Below are positions 38,330 to 47,440 of a stretch of 64,000 nt of DNA, piece by piece. Under the pieces are notes generated by a model. That model had not been told where the DNA came from. It saw only the letters and a program-made list of their open reading frames with translations, and did no database searches. Source of the DNA: Acetobacter pasteurianus subsp. pasteurianus LMG 1262 = NBRC 106471 (GTDB taxonomy: Bacteria; Pseudomonadota; Alphaproteobacteria; Acetobacterales; Acetobacteraceae); NCBI RefSeq assembly GCF_000285275.1, contig NZ_CADO01000139.1, positions 62,001 through 126,000 of the forward strand, read 5' to 3'. Position 1 is the stretch's first letter; every line of letters starts with the position of its first letter. The position numbers were made by a program, and so were the translations under genes.

Positions 38330-39955
38330 ATGTCAGAAAGCCGATCCGCTCCCGTTTCCGATCTTCCACGTGCCTGGCCTTTTGAGGAGGCGCGTAAACT
38401 AGCCGATCATGTTGGTGTGCGCAGCACCGCCAACGGTGAGGGCGATGCACGCCCGGCGCTGCTGGAAACGGGCTATGGTCCTTCCGGCCTGCCGCATATT
38501 GGCACGTTTGGTGAGGTTGCCCGCACATCTTGGGTGCGGCAGGCCTATACAGCCCTGACAGGCCGCCCCTCGCGCCTGCTGGCTTTTTCCGATGATATGG
38601 ATGCCCTGCGCAAGGTGCCCGATAATGTGCCCCAGCGCGACATGCTGGAAAAATATATCGGTCAGCCTCTTTCTCGCGTGCCAGACCCGTTCGGCACGCA
38701 CGAATCGTTTGCCGCACATAACAACGCCCGCCTGTGCGCATTTCTGGACAGCTTCGGTTTTGAATACGAATTTGCGTCTTCCACCCAGTATTACACCTCT
38801 GGCCGGTTTGATGCCGCACTCCGCCGCGTGCTGGAAGTGCATGATGAGATTCTAAAGGTTATCCTGCCCACCTTAGGGGCAGACCGGCGCGCCACTTATT
38901 CCCCCGTTCTGCCGCTCCACCCCCGTACGGGTGAGGTGATGCAGGTCAAGATGGACGCCATAGATGCTGCAGCCGGCACTGTGCGCTGGACAGACCCTTC
39001 CAACGGTGAGGTGTTTGAAACACCCGTAACCGGTGGTCACGCCAAAATGCAGTGGAAGGCCGACTGGGCCATGCGCTGGTATGCGCTGGGCGTTGATTAT
39101 GAAATGTCTGGTAAGGACCTGATAGACAGCGTGCGGCTTTCTGGCCGTATCTGCAAGATTTTGGGCGGTACCCCGCCAGCCGGGCTGACATATGAGCTGT
39201 TTCTGGATGAAAAAGGCCAGAAGATTTCCAAATCCAAGGGCAACGGGCTTTCTGTTGAAGAATGGCTGCGTTACGCCCCGCCGGAAAGCCTTGGGCAGTT
39301 TATGTTCAACCAGCCGCAGCGCGCTAAGCGGTTGTATTTTGATGTCATCCCCAAAACGGCGGATGAATATCTGACACATGTTGATAAAGCCAAGGTGTTG
39401 CAGGCCGAAAACCCTAAGGGGAATGACCTGCGCGCCAACCCGGCATGGTTTATCCATAAGGGCCATATCCCCGAAGATGCAGGCAGCCCGGTGCCGTTTA
39501 GCATGCTGCTGAACCTTGCCAGCGTGGCCAATGCAGAAACGCCAGAAGTGCTGTGGGGCTTTATCCGCCGGTATGATGCCGCCGTTTCACCCGAAACGCA
39601 CCCCATGCTGGCATGCTTGGTGAAACATGCTGTGGCGTATTACGCAGATTTTGTGCGCCCGGCCAAAACCTTCCGCGCGCCAACCGAGCAGGAACGCGCT
39701 GCGCTGAGTGATCTGGCAGAATGCCTGCGAGGGTATGAAGGTGAAGCCGCAGATGCCGCCACCTTGCAGAATCTGGTGTTCGAAGTAGGCAAGCGCCACG
39801 CGTTTGAACCGCTGCGTAGCTGGTTTACCTGTTTGTATGAAGTTCTGCTGGGCCAGAAGGAAGGGCCGCGCTTTGGTGGCTTTGTTGCGCTGTATGGCGT
39901 GGCAGAAACTGTGGCCCTGATAGATACCGCCCTCCTGCGTGAGACGCAGGTTTAA
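38330..39955 (+). CDS. lysS: Class I lysyl-tRNA synthetase
   Basis: Charges tRNA-Lys with the class I (archaeal-type, LysK) fold rather than the usual bacterial class II enzyme. The 541-residue product has the HIGH-type motif HIGT (56-59) in GPSGLPHIGTFGEV, and KISKSKGN (298-305). The C-terminal helical part (about 380-541) matches the class I anticodon-binding region. Class I LysRS occurs in Alphaproteobacteria and spirochaetes besides Archaea. It is 20 bases upstream of a MprF-like gene, which is striking because MprF enzymes use Lys-tRNA. No class II LysRS is seen in the window. Confidence 0.95.
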   Translation: MSESRSAPVSDLPRAWPFEEARKLADHVGVRSTANGEGDARPALLETGYGPSGLPHIGTFGEVARTSWVRQAYTALTGRPSRLLAFSDDMDALRKVPDNVPQRDMLEKYIGQPLSRVPDPFGTHESFAAHNNARLCAFLDSFGFEYEFASSTQYYTSGRFDAALRRVLEVHDEILKVILPTLGADRRATYSPVLPLHPRTGEVMQVKMDAIDAAAGTVRWTDPSNGEVFETPVTGGHAKMQWKADWAMRWYALGVDYEMSGKDLIDSVRLSGRICKILGGTPPAGLTYELFLDEKGQKISKSKGNGLSVEEWLRYAPPESLGQFMFNQPQRAKRLYFDVIPKTADEYLTHVDKAKVLQAENPKGNDLRANPAWFIHKGHIPEDAGSPVPFSMLLNLASVANAETPEVLWGFIRRYDAAVSPETHPMLACLVKHAVAYYADFVRPAKTFRAPTEQERAALSDLAECLRGYEGEAADAATLQNLVFEVGKRHAFEPLRSWFTCLYEVLLGQKEGPRFGGFVALYGVAETVALIDTALLRETQV

Positions 39956-39975
39956 AACATAGCGCCGCAAGTTAC

Positions 39976-42063
39976 ATGACGCAGACCCCACCCCCACCAG
40001 CTCCCCCTTCTTCGCTTCCGGGCGGAGGGGGATGGAAAAAGTGGCTCAAGCATTTGCCGCATATTCTTGGCCTGCTGCTTATGGTGGCCGCCATTGTGGT
40101 GGTGCAGCATGAACTGCGGCACCTGCGTATTTCAGACATCCGCCACGCCATGGAGGCCATTCCGGCCCGGCAGATGTGGATGGCGGTTGGCTGCACGCTG
40201 CTGTCTTACTTTATCCTGTCCTTTTATGATCGGCTGGCCGTCATTCAGGTGGGGTATAGTAAGCTGCCTTTTCGACGGGCGGCTTTTGCGGCATTCTGTT
40301 CCTACGTGCTTTCGCATAATCTGGGGTTTTCTGCCGTGTCTGGCGCGGCGGTGCGGTATCGGCTTTACCGCAACTGGGGCGTTAATTCCTTTGCCATAGC
40401 CCAGATTATTGCCTTCTGTTCTGCCACCTATCTGTTGGGTGCTGCGGTGCTGATAGGTGCCGTGCTGATCTGGGAACCCACGGTGTTGCCGGGCATTGGC
40501 CACCGTGTGCCTGCATCTGTACTGGCGGTTATTGGCGCATTGATGTGGTGCGGTGTGGCCGCTTACATCGGGCTGGCGTTTAAGGTGCGGGAATTCCGTT
40601 TCCGCAAATGGGTGGTGGAACTGCCATCCCCCCGTATGGCCATTATGCAGACACTGGTGGCCACGGCAGAAGTTGCGGCTACGGCCAGTATTGCTTTTGT
40701 GCTGCTTCCCCCCAGTGCCGGGGTAGATTTTGGCTCGTTTCTGGCCATTTACATTGCGTCTTATACAGCCGGGTTGGTGGCCAGTGTGCCGGGTGGCCTT
40801 GGTGTGTTTGATGGCGCCATGCTGCTGGCTTTAGGCCCCTATATGCCAGCACCGCAGATTTTGGGCATGGTGCTGATTTTCCGGCTTTTCTATTACATCA
40901 TTCCGCTGTTTCTGGCGGGGATCATGTTTGCCGGGCACGAGCTGTTTTTGCGTGGTGATGCCGCTCTGGCAGAAAAGAAAAACCGCAAGATACAAAATAA
41001 CCCGGATGCCGCCACAGCCCCTGCACCCGCGCAGCGCAGGCCCAGCCAAGTGGTACGGGAAAGTGAAGCTGCTTTTTCTGTGGCCGTGGCAACGGGCACG
41101 GTTTCACTGTGCGGGGTTATGCTGATCTGTCTGGTGATGCTGGACCCTGTGCCCAAATTTGCCATGGTGCCAGAAAGCCTTCTGACAATGGCGCGTGTGG
41201 GCGGCAACTATGTGCTTTCCCTTATGGGTGTGGTGCTTATCAGCTTGGCTATTGGGCTTTCCCAGCGGGTTACGCTGGCATGGCGTGGCGCGCTGTATCT
41301 GCTGCTTACCGCTACCGTGCTGACGTTTTTGCGTGGCAATACGTTTTTTGTGCCGGTTATGCTGGGGCTTTCTGCGCTGTTTATTGCGCCGTTCCGCTCC
41401 TGCTATTACCGGCATGCGCGGCTTTTGAGCGAACCCCTTTCTACCGGAACCCTCCTTTCTTTGCTGCTGCTGTTTGGCTGTGTGATCGCACTGGCCACAC
41501 GGCATGATACGTCTGGCAGTTGGTGGCAGATGATGCTGGCCACGCACGCTCGTGGCTCGGTGCGGTGGACAATCGCGCTTTCTGTGGGCTTGGCGCTGTT
41601 TGTGGTGGCGCGGCTGATGTGGCCAGGGCGTATTGCCGTGCGGGAGTGGGATGAAGATGCCTACACCCACTACAAAAATCTGGATCACGCCCTGCCAGAT
41701 ATTCAGGCATTTCAGCCCTATGGCTATGTGACAGGTGAAGCCGGTGAGGCCATGTTGCCGCTGCATCGGCGTGATGCCTATCTGGTGGCATTTGGAGACC
41801 CGGCAGGGGAGGAAGCAGATAGTATTTCTGCCATCTGGAAAATGCGGGATCTGGCCTTGCAGGAAGGGCTAAAACCCGTGTTTTGGCATGTGGGGGATGA
41901 CTTCGTGCGTATTTACGATGATATCGGGCTGAGTGTATGGGCACTTAATGATGGCAGTGGATTTAATTTCTGCTATCCAGCGGACGATATTGCGCAGGCC
42001 TCACGCTTTGTTAAAACGTACAAGGGTGGTGTGGGCAATTTGGTGCCATCAGATTTTTCGTGA
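39976..42063 (+). CDS. MprF-like membrane protein with incomplete catalytic domain
   Basis: A 695-residue protein whose N-terminal ~570 residues form the MprF flippase region: LPG synthase-type helices with SVPGGLGVFDGAMLLALGPYMPAPQ. A hydrophilic loop (residues 330-355) is followed by more helices. The cytosolic part begins near residue 575 and has HYKNLDHALPDIQAFQPYG and DAYLVAFGDPAGEEADSISAIWKMRDLALQEGLKPVFWHVGDD, matching only the first lobe of the two-lobe DUF2156/GNAT-like domain. The stop at 42061 is followed by 57 bases and then marC, so the second lobe is absent, not frameshifted. The protein probably cannot aminoacylate lipid by itself. It follows lysS by 20 bases. Confidence 0.8.
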   Translation: MTQTPPPPAPPSSLPGGGGWKKWLKHLPHILGLLLMVAAIVVVQHELRHLRISDIRHAMEAIPARQMWMAVGCTLLSYFILSFYDRLAVIQVGYSKLPFRRAAFAAFCSYVLSHNLGFSAVSGAAVRYRLYRNWGVNSFAIAQIIAFCSATYLLGAAVLIGAVLIWEPTVLPGIGHRVPASVLAVIGALMWCGVAAYIGLAFKVREFRFRKWVVELPSPRMAIMQTLVATAEVAATASIAFVLLPPSAGVDFGSFLAIYIASYTAGLVASVPGGLGVFDGAMLLALGPYMPAPQILGMVLIFRLFYYIIPLFLAGIMFAGHELFLRGDAALAEKKNRKIQNNPDAATAPAPAQRRPSQVVRESEAAFSVAVATGTVSLCGVMLICLVMLDPVPKFAMVPESLLTMARVGGNYVLSLMGVVLISLAIGLSQRVTLAWRGALYLLLTATVLTFLRGNTFFVPVMLGLSALFIAPFRSCYYRHARLLSEPLSTGTLLSLLLLFGCVIALATRHDTSGSWWQMMLATHARGSVRWTIALSVGLALFVVARLMWPGRIAVREWDEDAYTHYKNLDHALPDIQAFQPYGYVTGEAGEAMLPLHRRDAYLVAFGDPAGEEADSISAIWKMRDLALQEGLKPVFWHVGDDFVRIYDDIGLSVWALNDGSGFNFCYPADDIAQASRFVKTYKGGVGNLVPSDFS

Positions 42064-42120
42064 TTAAACGGTGTTTCCTCGGGTAGAGGGCGGATGCCTC
42101 GGACAGAACGGTGAGGGGTT

Positions 42121-42858
42121 ATGTCAGCTCATTTTCCCGCAATGCTGTTAACGGCAACAGCATTTACATCTTCCATTTCCTCGTTTCTGCTGGCGTTTCC
42201 TGCGCTGTTTTCCATTGTAAACCCGTTTGGGGCTGCGCTTATTTTTGCGCAGGCAACAGCAGGCCGCTCGCAAACTGAAATTATGGCACTGGCGCGGCTG
42301 GTGTCTTTTTACTCTCTCTGCCTCATCATGGCCTCGCTTTGGCTGGGCAGTATGGTGCTGGCGTTTTTCGGTATCACCGTAAATGCGCTGCGCGTTGCTG
42401 GTGGGCTGGTTGTGGCTGTGCGTGCGTGGGATTTGCTGCAAAGCCCGGAAACGGTTGAAGCGCAGAAGGAAAAGCAGGCTCTGCAAGGTGGCCGTACGGT
42501 TATGGCTCCTAACTGGGCCGATGCCGCGTTTTTCCCGCTTGCCATGCCGTTTACAGTGGGGCCGGGCACAATTGCCGTGGCTATTGCTCTTGGTTCTGGC
42601 TGCCCGGCAGATGAACCTTTCTGGGCGTACACCATTGGCACCACGCTGGCTGGTGTGTGCGTTGTGGCTATTGTATGGGCGGCCTATTCCGGCGCAGATA
42701 AGCTGGTATCCATGCTGGGTGTTACCGGCACGCGTATCGTCAGCCGTATGGCAGCGCTGGTGCTGCTGTGCATTGGCGTGCAGATTTTGGCCGCAGGCGT
42801 GCAGGGCTTTGCCACGGATATGTGGCGGCACTTGCTTGCCATAAAACTACACGCATAA
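42121..42858 (+). CDS. MarC-family integral membrane protein
   Basis: A 245-residue protein with six predicted membrane helices. MarC signatures are seen: FPALFSIVNPFGAALIFAQ near the start, FFPLAMPFTVGPGTIAVAIALGS in the middle and GTRIVSRMAALVLLCIGVQIL near the end. Members may be amino-acid or small-molecule transporters; the multidrug association of the family name has not held up. The start at 42121 is an ATG preceded by GGTGAGGGG. It converges on rlmJ. Confidence 0.9.
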   Translation: MSAHFPAMLLTATAFTSSISSFLLAFPALFSIVNPFGAALIFAQATAGRSQTEIMALARLVSFYSLCLIMASLWLGSMVLAFFGITVNALRVAGGLVVAVRAWDLLQSPETVEAQKEKQALQGGRTVMAPNWADAAFFPLAMPFTVGPGTIAVAIALGSGCPADEPFWAYTIGTTLAGVCVVAIVWAAYSGADKLVSMLGVTGTRIVSRMAALVLLCIGVQILAAGVQGFATDMWRHLLAIKLHA

Positions 42859-42876
42859 CGCCGGTAAGGGCGTTAT
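42855..42876. terminator. Short hairpin shared by marC and rlmJ stops
   Basis: ATAACGCC (42855-42862) pairs with GGCGTTAT (42869-42876) around a 6-base loop, between the convergent ends of marC and rlmJ; the marC stop is in the left arm and the rlmJ stop in the right arm. The U-run is short, so this is only a candidate. Confidence 0.45.
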
Positions 42877-43694
42877 TCCTCTACAAGCTGGGTGACGCAG
42901 CTTTCATGCGCGCCCAGCACGTGTTGCAGCCGTTCAAGCTGTGCGCATGCCTTTTCTGCAAAGCCAAAGGGCGGGCGGATAACAAGCAAACCTGCGCCGT
43001 TAAGCTGATCTGGGTTGTGTGGCGGGCGCATGAGTAGTTCTGCCACGCAGATATTGCGGATACCGGTGCCCATAAGCGTTTCATGAAAAATCCGAACCGG
43101 CGTGCGGTGCTTGATGGGGTACCAAATGGCAATAATTGCATTGGCAAAGCGGGCCTGAATGGTTTGCACCGCTTGCGCAAGCCGGTCGAATTCTCCCGGT
43201 TCTTCAAATGGCGGATCAATCAGAATCAGCCCGCGCTTGGCGGTTTTGGGGGGCAGCAGGGCACGCAGGGCCTCGTAAGCATCGCGCTCATGCACCGTGA
43301 CATTGGGAGTGTTGGTAAAGAGCCGGTAGAGGCTGCGTTTATCTTCGGGGTGTTTTTCGCAGCAGATTAACGCATCCTGCGCCCGCAGCATCTGCGCAAT
43401 AATCAGTGGAGAACCGGGGTAAAATTCCGGACCGCCTGCTTTTTTGACTTGTTCCAGCCAATCTGCCAGCGGGCTGGCGGCATCTTCATTCCACAGTTTG
43501 CCAATGCCATCTCGCCATTCCTGCGTTTTTTCGGCTTCAGGGCTGTGCAGATCATACCGGCCGATACCGGCATGTGTGTCCAGCACCATAAAAGGCGCGG
43601 GTTTGCGCAAAAAACTTTGCAGCAGGGTAACAAGCAGGGCGTGCTTCATGCAGTCGGCAAAGTTGCCGGCGTGGTAGGCGTGGCGATAGTTCAT
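42873..43694 (-). CDS. rlmJ: 23S rRNA adenine(2030)-N6-methyltransferase
   Basis: Methylates A2030 in 23S rRNA. The 273-residue product has the family start MNYRHAYHAGNFADCMKHALL, VLDTHAGIGRYDL as SAM-binding motif I, and LILIDPPFEEPGEFDRL as the catalytic DPPF motif IV. Length is normal. The start overlaps the tsaD stop by 4 bases (43691-43694), so the two genes are coupled. Confidence 0.95.
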   Translation of the reverse strand: MNYRHAYHAGNFADCMKHALLVTLLQSFLRKPAPFMVLDTHAGIGRYDLHSPEAEKTQEWRDGIGKLWNEDAASPLADWLEQVKKAGGPEFYPGSPLIIAQMLRAQDALICCEKHPEDKRSLYRLFTNTPNVTVHERDAYEALRALLPPKTAKRGLILIDPPFEEPGEFDRLAQAVQTIQARFANAIIAIWYPIKHRTPVRIFHETLMGTGIRNICVAELLMRPPHNPDQLNGAGLLVIRPPFGFAEKACAQLERLQHVLGAHESCVTQLVEE

Positions 43695-44797
43695 GCGGAG
43701 GGTATTTCTGCTTCAAAACGGCTGGCCATATCTTCCAGTGGCCAGCGTGGGCGAGGGCGTAAGGCGTTATCGTTTATGGGGGGCAGATTGCGCTCTGCGG
43801 CTTCCCGCCATGTTTCCAAGGCTGCCCACCCCACCATAACGGCGTTATCCGTGCACAGGCGCAAAGGGGGGGCTGCAAAGCGCAGGCCACGTTGTGCGGC
43901 TGTTTTTTCTAACGCGGCGCGCAAAACCGTATTTGCAGCCACGCCACCAGCGGCCACCAGAAGTTTGGCTTCGGGCATCATATCCAGTGCGTGTTCAATA
44001 CGGTTAGTGACCACATCGGCCACAGCCTGCTGGAAGGAGGCAGCCAGATCTGCCGCAAACTGGCGGGGCAGAGGTTCTTTGCCAAAAGGTACAAGCTTTT
44101 GGGAGATGGCGGTTTTTAGCCCGGAAAACGAAAAATCGCAGCCTTCACGTCGCCAAAGTGGGCGGGGCAGAGAGATGGCCTTGGGGTTGCCCTCACGCGC
44201 CAGTTTTTCCAGCTCCGGCCCACCAGGCCAGCCAAGGCCCAGCATTTTGGCAACCTTATCAAAGGCTTCACCTGCGGCATCATCAATTGTGCCACCCAGT
44301 TTGCGGTAATGGCCTACGCCTTCTACGGCAATGCACTGGCAATGGCCGCCAGAAACCAGCAGCAGCAGATAGGGGAAGGGCGCGCCATTGGGCACAATGC
44401 CGGGCAGGCGAGCCGTGAGGGCATGGGCCTCTACGTGGTTGACCGCCACAAACGGAATGCCCAGTGCCAATGCCAACCCCTTGGCAAAACCACTGCCCAC
44501 AATCAGCCCGCCAATCAGCCCCGGCCCGGTGCTGGCAGCAATGAAAGATAGAGTCGCCGGGGCGATGTTGGCATCCTGCAAAGTGGCCTTAACCAGATTC
44601 GGCAGCAGGGCCAAATGGGCGCGGGCGGCAATTTCGGGCACCACGCCACCAAAATCTGCATGCCCGTCCTGAGAAATAACACGCTGTGCCAGCACGGTGC
44701 CATTGGGGGCCAGAATGGCGCATGCGGTTTCATCGCAGGAAGATTCAATGGCCAGTATTGGGCCATCTGGCCTGCGGTTTTGTGCGGTTTCGTTCAT
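43691..44797 (-). CDS. tsaD: tRNA N6-threonylcarbamoyladenosine synthase catalytic subunit TsaD
   Basis: Transfers threonylcarbamoyl to A37 of ANN-decoding tRNAs with TsaB/TsaE. The 368-residue product has ILAIESSCDETACAIL, the metal-binding HxxxH in NHVEAHALTA, LLVSGGHCQCIAVEGVG, and DDAAGEAFDKVAKMLGLGWPGGP. The start at 44797 (MNETAQ) was chosen over an ATG at 44812; neither has a strong ribosome site. It is divergent from hemC across 145 bases and overlaps rlmJ downstream. Confidence 0.95.
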   Translation of the reverse strand: MNETAQNRRPDGPILAIESSCDETACAILAPNGTVLAQRVISQDGHADFGGVVPEIAARAHLALLPNLVKATLQDANIAPATLSFIAASTGPGLIGGLIVGSGFAKGLALALGIPFVAVNHVEAHALTARLPGIVPNGAPFPYLLLLVSGGHCQCIAVEGVGHYRKLGGTIDDAAGEAFDKVAKMLGLGWPGGPELEKLAREGNPKAISLPRPLWRREGCDFSFSGLKTAISQKLVPFGKEPLPRQFAADLAASFQQAVADVVTNRIEHALDMMPEAKLLVAAGGVAANTVLRAALEKTAAQRGLRFAAPPLRLCTDNAVMVGWAALETWREAAERNLPPINDNALRPRPRWPLEDMASRFEAEIPSA

Positions 44798-44942
44798 GGA
44801 CGCATCATGCAAAACGGCGTATCCTTACGGCAACGCAATAGATGGACGGGGGCGGAATGTTTTTTCGGTCGCGCAAGTTTTTCAGACCAGCCGGGCATCA
44901 TCACTTCTTGTCCTTTCTCTACTCCCGGTAATAGACACTCTT

Positions 44943-46016
44943 ATGGATTCAGCCTACCCTTCCTCATCCGCCCCTTCTCCTGCGTTGCAGGAACTTGCGG
45001 CGGAAGCGGCGGCCCGCCAGAAAAAGGCAAGTGGCCATTCTGGGCGCCGCACCCTGCCTTTGCGTGTTGGCACGCGGGGTTCGCCCCTCGCGCTGGTGCA
45101 GACGCGCGCCTTCCTTACCACACTGACACGCTTCTGCCCCGTTTTGCGGGATATGGGCGCGTTTCAGGAACACCAGATTAACACCACGGGTGATCAGGTG
45201 CAAAATCGGCGTCTGGCCGAAATTGGTGGTAAAGGCCTGTTTGCAAAGGAAATTCATGAAGCCCTTGCCGATGGGCGGATTGATTTTGCCGTGCACAGCC
45301 TCAAGGATCTGGAAACCACGCTGCCCCCCGGCCTTGTGCTGGCCTGCACGCTCAAGCGGGAAGACGCGCGTGATGCCCTGATCCTCAGTCCCGGCCTTGC
45401 GCAGTCCGACCCGGATGATCCGTATTCTGCGCTGCCAGAAGGTGCGCTTATTGGCTGCGCATCCGTACGCCGTCAGGCGCAGATGCTGCATGTGCGCCCA
45501 GACCTGAAATTTGGCCTGCTGCGCGGCAACGTACAGACCCGACTCGATAAACTCGCGGCCCATCAGTGTCAGGCCACGCTGTTGGCTCTTGCCGGGCTTA
45601 AGCGCCTTGGCATGGCAGAACGTGCCAGCATTGTGCTGGACCCCACAGTTATGGTGCCAGCAGCAGGGCAGGGCATTGTGGGCGTAACCGTGCGCGAAGA
45701 TGATATTGAACTGCGCGAACTGCTCTCTGCGATTGAAGATTATGAGGCCCGTGCCGTCGCCACGGCAGAACGCTCTCTGTTGGCAGAGCTGGATGGCTCC
45801 TGCCGCACGCCTATTGGTGGCTACGCACAGCTTATTCCCATCGTGGCGGGGGAAGACCCCAAACTGCACCTTACGGGCCTTGTTGCGCGTGAAGATGGGT
45901 CCTTCCTGTTAAAGCGCAGCATTACTGGCTTGCCAGAAGATGCAGCAAGGCTGGGTAAGGAGCTTGGTGAAAGCCTGCGTAAAGACAGCCCGTCTGATAT
46001 TTTTGAGGAAAACTGA
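44943..46016 (+). CDS. hemC: Hydroxymethylbilane synthase (porphobilinogen deaminase)
   Basis: Polymerises four porphobilinogens to hydroxymethylbilane in haem synthesis. The 357-residue product has an extra, poorly conserved N-terminus of about 40 residues (MDSAYPSSSAPSPALQ) before LPLRVGTRGSPLALVQT. It has VHSLKDLETTLP, ASVRRQAQ, LLRGNVQTRLDKL and the dipyrromethane-cofactor cysteine in ELDGSCRTPIGG. The start at 44943 was taken as the first ATG after the divergent promoter gap. It is followed by hemD with 9 bases between them. Confidence 0.95.
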   Translation: MDSAYPSSSAPSPALQELAAEAAARQKKASGHSGRRTLPLRVGTRGSPLALVQTRAFLTTLTRFCPVLRDMGAFQEHQINTTGDQVQNRRLAEIGGKGLFAKEIHEALADGRIDFAVHSLKDLETTLPPGLVLACTLKREDARDALILSPGLAQSDPDDPYSALPEGALIGCASVRRQAQMLHVRPDLKFGLLRGNVQTRLDKLAAHQCQATLLALAGLKRLGMAERASIVLDPTVMVPAAGQGIVGVTVREDDIELRELLSAIEDYEARAVATAERSLLAELDGSCRTPIGGYAQLIPIVAGEDPKLHLTGLVAREDGSFLLKRSITGLPEDAARLGKELGESLRKDSPSDIFEEN

Positions 46017-46025
46017 GGTAAGGCC

Positions 46026-46754
46026 ATGCATCCGCGCGGCGTGATTGTCACGCGCCCGGAACCGGGGCTGAGTGAAACAATGGCAGCCGTTGCAGATGCA
46101 GGCTGGCTGCCATTGGCCTCACCCGCACTGGTTGTGCAGCGGCGTATGCTGCGCTTACCGCAAAAATTACCCGCAGCTATACTACTTACTAGTGGGCAGG
46201 CTGTTTCTGCTGCGGTTGCAGCGGCACAGCAGGTCAAATCGCTGGATATACCGGTTTATGCGGTAGGGGATCGCACAGCCCAACGGGCGCGAGATGCCGG
46301 GTTTACGCACGTTAAAAGTGCGGATGGTGATGCCCGTGCGCTTGTTGCGCTTTTACAAACTCACCAACAGCCAGAATGTGGCAGCCTGTTGCTATGCTCT
46401 GGGGCAGGGCAGGGCGTAGAGCTTGCGGCTTGGTGCAGGCAGGCGGGGTTTAAGGTTGTGCGCCGGGTTGTTTATGCAGCCAAACCGATCCAGCATATAA
46501 ACGCTCAAACATGTACAGCCATTCAGGCTGCCAAGGTGGCGGTGGTTCTGTTTTTTTCAGCAGAGAGTGCGGCTGGCTGGTTGGCTGCTTTGCCTGAGGC
46601 AAAACAGAAGCTGTTAGCCGCGCAGGCAAGTGCGGTGGTGATATCTGGCCGTGTAGCCGGTGTGCTGCGTGCCGCCGGTTGGCAGAACATACGTGTTGCA
46701 GACCATGTATCCGCCGCAGCGGTTATGGATGCTTTGGGGACGTATCCCGCATAA
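46026..46754 (+). CDS. hemD: Uroporphyrinogen-III synthase
   Basis: Cyclises hydroxymethylbilane to uroporphyrinogen III, the step after hemC. The 242-residue product is divergent in sequence, as usual in this family, but has the two-domain pattern: GVIVTRPEPGLSETMAAVADAGWLPLASPALV, the VYAVGDRTAQRARDAGF segment and FFSAESAAGWLAALP. The ribosome site AGGTAAGG precedes the ATG at 46026. It is the downstream gene of a hemCD pair and ends at a bidirectional terminator shared with secB. Confidence 0.9.
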   Translation: MHPRGVIVTRPEPGLSETMAAVADAGWLPLASPALVVQRRMLRLPQKLPAAILLTSGQAVSAAVAAAQQVKSLDIPVYAVGDRTAQRARDAGFTHVKSADGDARALVALLQTHQQPECGSLLLCSGAGQGVELAAWCRQAGFKVVRRVVYAAKPIQHINAQTCTAIQAAKVAVVLFFSAESAAGWLAALPEAKQKLLAAQASAVVISGRVAGVLRAAGWQNIRVADHVSAAAVMDALGTYPA

Positions 46755-46788
46755 AAAAACCTCCGCACCCGTAAGTGCGAAGGCTTTT
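46755..46788. terminator. Bidirectional terminator between hemD and secB
   Basis: CCTCCGCAC (46760-46768) pairs with GTGCGAAGG (46775-46783) with one mismatch and a 6-base loop, flanked by A7 on the left and T5 on the right (46785-46789). It lies between the convergent hemD and secB stops. Confidence 0.85.
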
Positions 46789-46816
46789 TGTAACCCTTAC
46801 AACAAGGACAACGCGA

Positions 46817-47314
46817 TTATGCGTGGCCTGCTGCTTCGGGGAATTCTGCGCGGCGTGCCTGCCACAGAGCCACAAAGTCGATCGGCTGCAGCACGATGGG
46901 CGGGAAGCCACCATCACGTGTCACATCGCTGATGATGTTACGTGCGTAGGGGAAGATCAGACGCGGCACTTCAACCAGCAGGATCGGTTCGATCAGTTCC
47001 TGCGGCGGGTTGGTCAGGGTGACCACAGCGGCATAAACCAGCTCGGTCAGGAATACGGTGCGGCCAGCAGGGCCACCTTCCTTTTCCGGGGCTTCCTTGG
47101 CTTCTGCCTTAATGGACAGAACAACCTCGTAAACCATCTGGTCGTCCTGCAGGCGGTTGGCCTGCACATCAATGTTCACGCCAATCTGGGGCTGGCTGCG
47201 CAGGGTGGCAAAAATTTCTGCACCAACCGGCACTTCAAACGACAGATCGCGGGTGTACTGCAGGTTAACGGCAAGCGGCAGTGCGGGTGGGGCACTCTGT
47301 TCTGTTTCAGACAT
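46817..47314 (-). CDS. secB: Protein-export chaperone SecB
   Basis: Cytosolic tetrameric chaperone that keeps preproteins unfolded for SecA. The 165-residue product has the family blocks LPLAVNLQYTRDLSFEVP, LRSQPQIGVNIDVQANRL, YEVVLSIKAEAK, and LLVEVPRLIFPYARNIISDVTRDGGFPPIVLQPIDFVALW. The start at 47314 (MSETEQSAPP) was preferred to an ATG at 47395 whose extra residues are unlike SecB. It lies next to the Tim44-domain gene's neighbourhood, as in many Alphaproteobacteria. Confidence 0.96.
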   Translation of the reverse strand: MSETEQSAPPALPLAVNLQYTRDLSFEVPVGAEIFATLRSQPQIGVNIDVQANRLQDDQMVYEVVLSIKAEAKEAPEKEGGPAGRTVFLTELVYAAVVTLTNPPQELIEPILLVEVPRLIFPYARNIISDVTRDGGFPPIVLQPIDFVALWQARRAEFPEAAGHA

Positions 47315-47440
47315 CGGTTCTGCTTTCGTCAGCTTCAACTTTGGATACCCTTCGCGGTAGCATGCCCGCAGGCATCCGCCAACCGCAAGCGGCACGTTTG
47401 GCAGGGTATCTGGGCTGTGCGCACGCCTTTTTATGCGTGC

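Noticed and set aside
42061-42120. Frameshift hiding the second lobe of the MprF-like protein
   Set aside because: Only 57 bases separate its stop from marC, so there is no room for the missing 150-200 residues.
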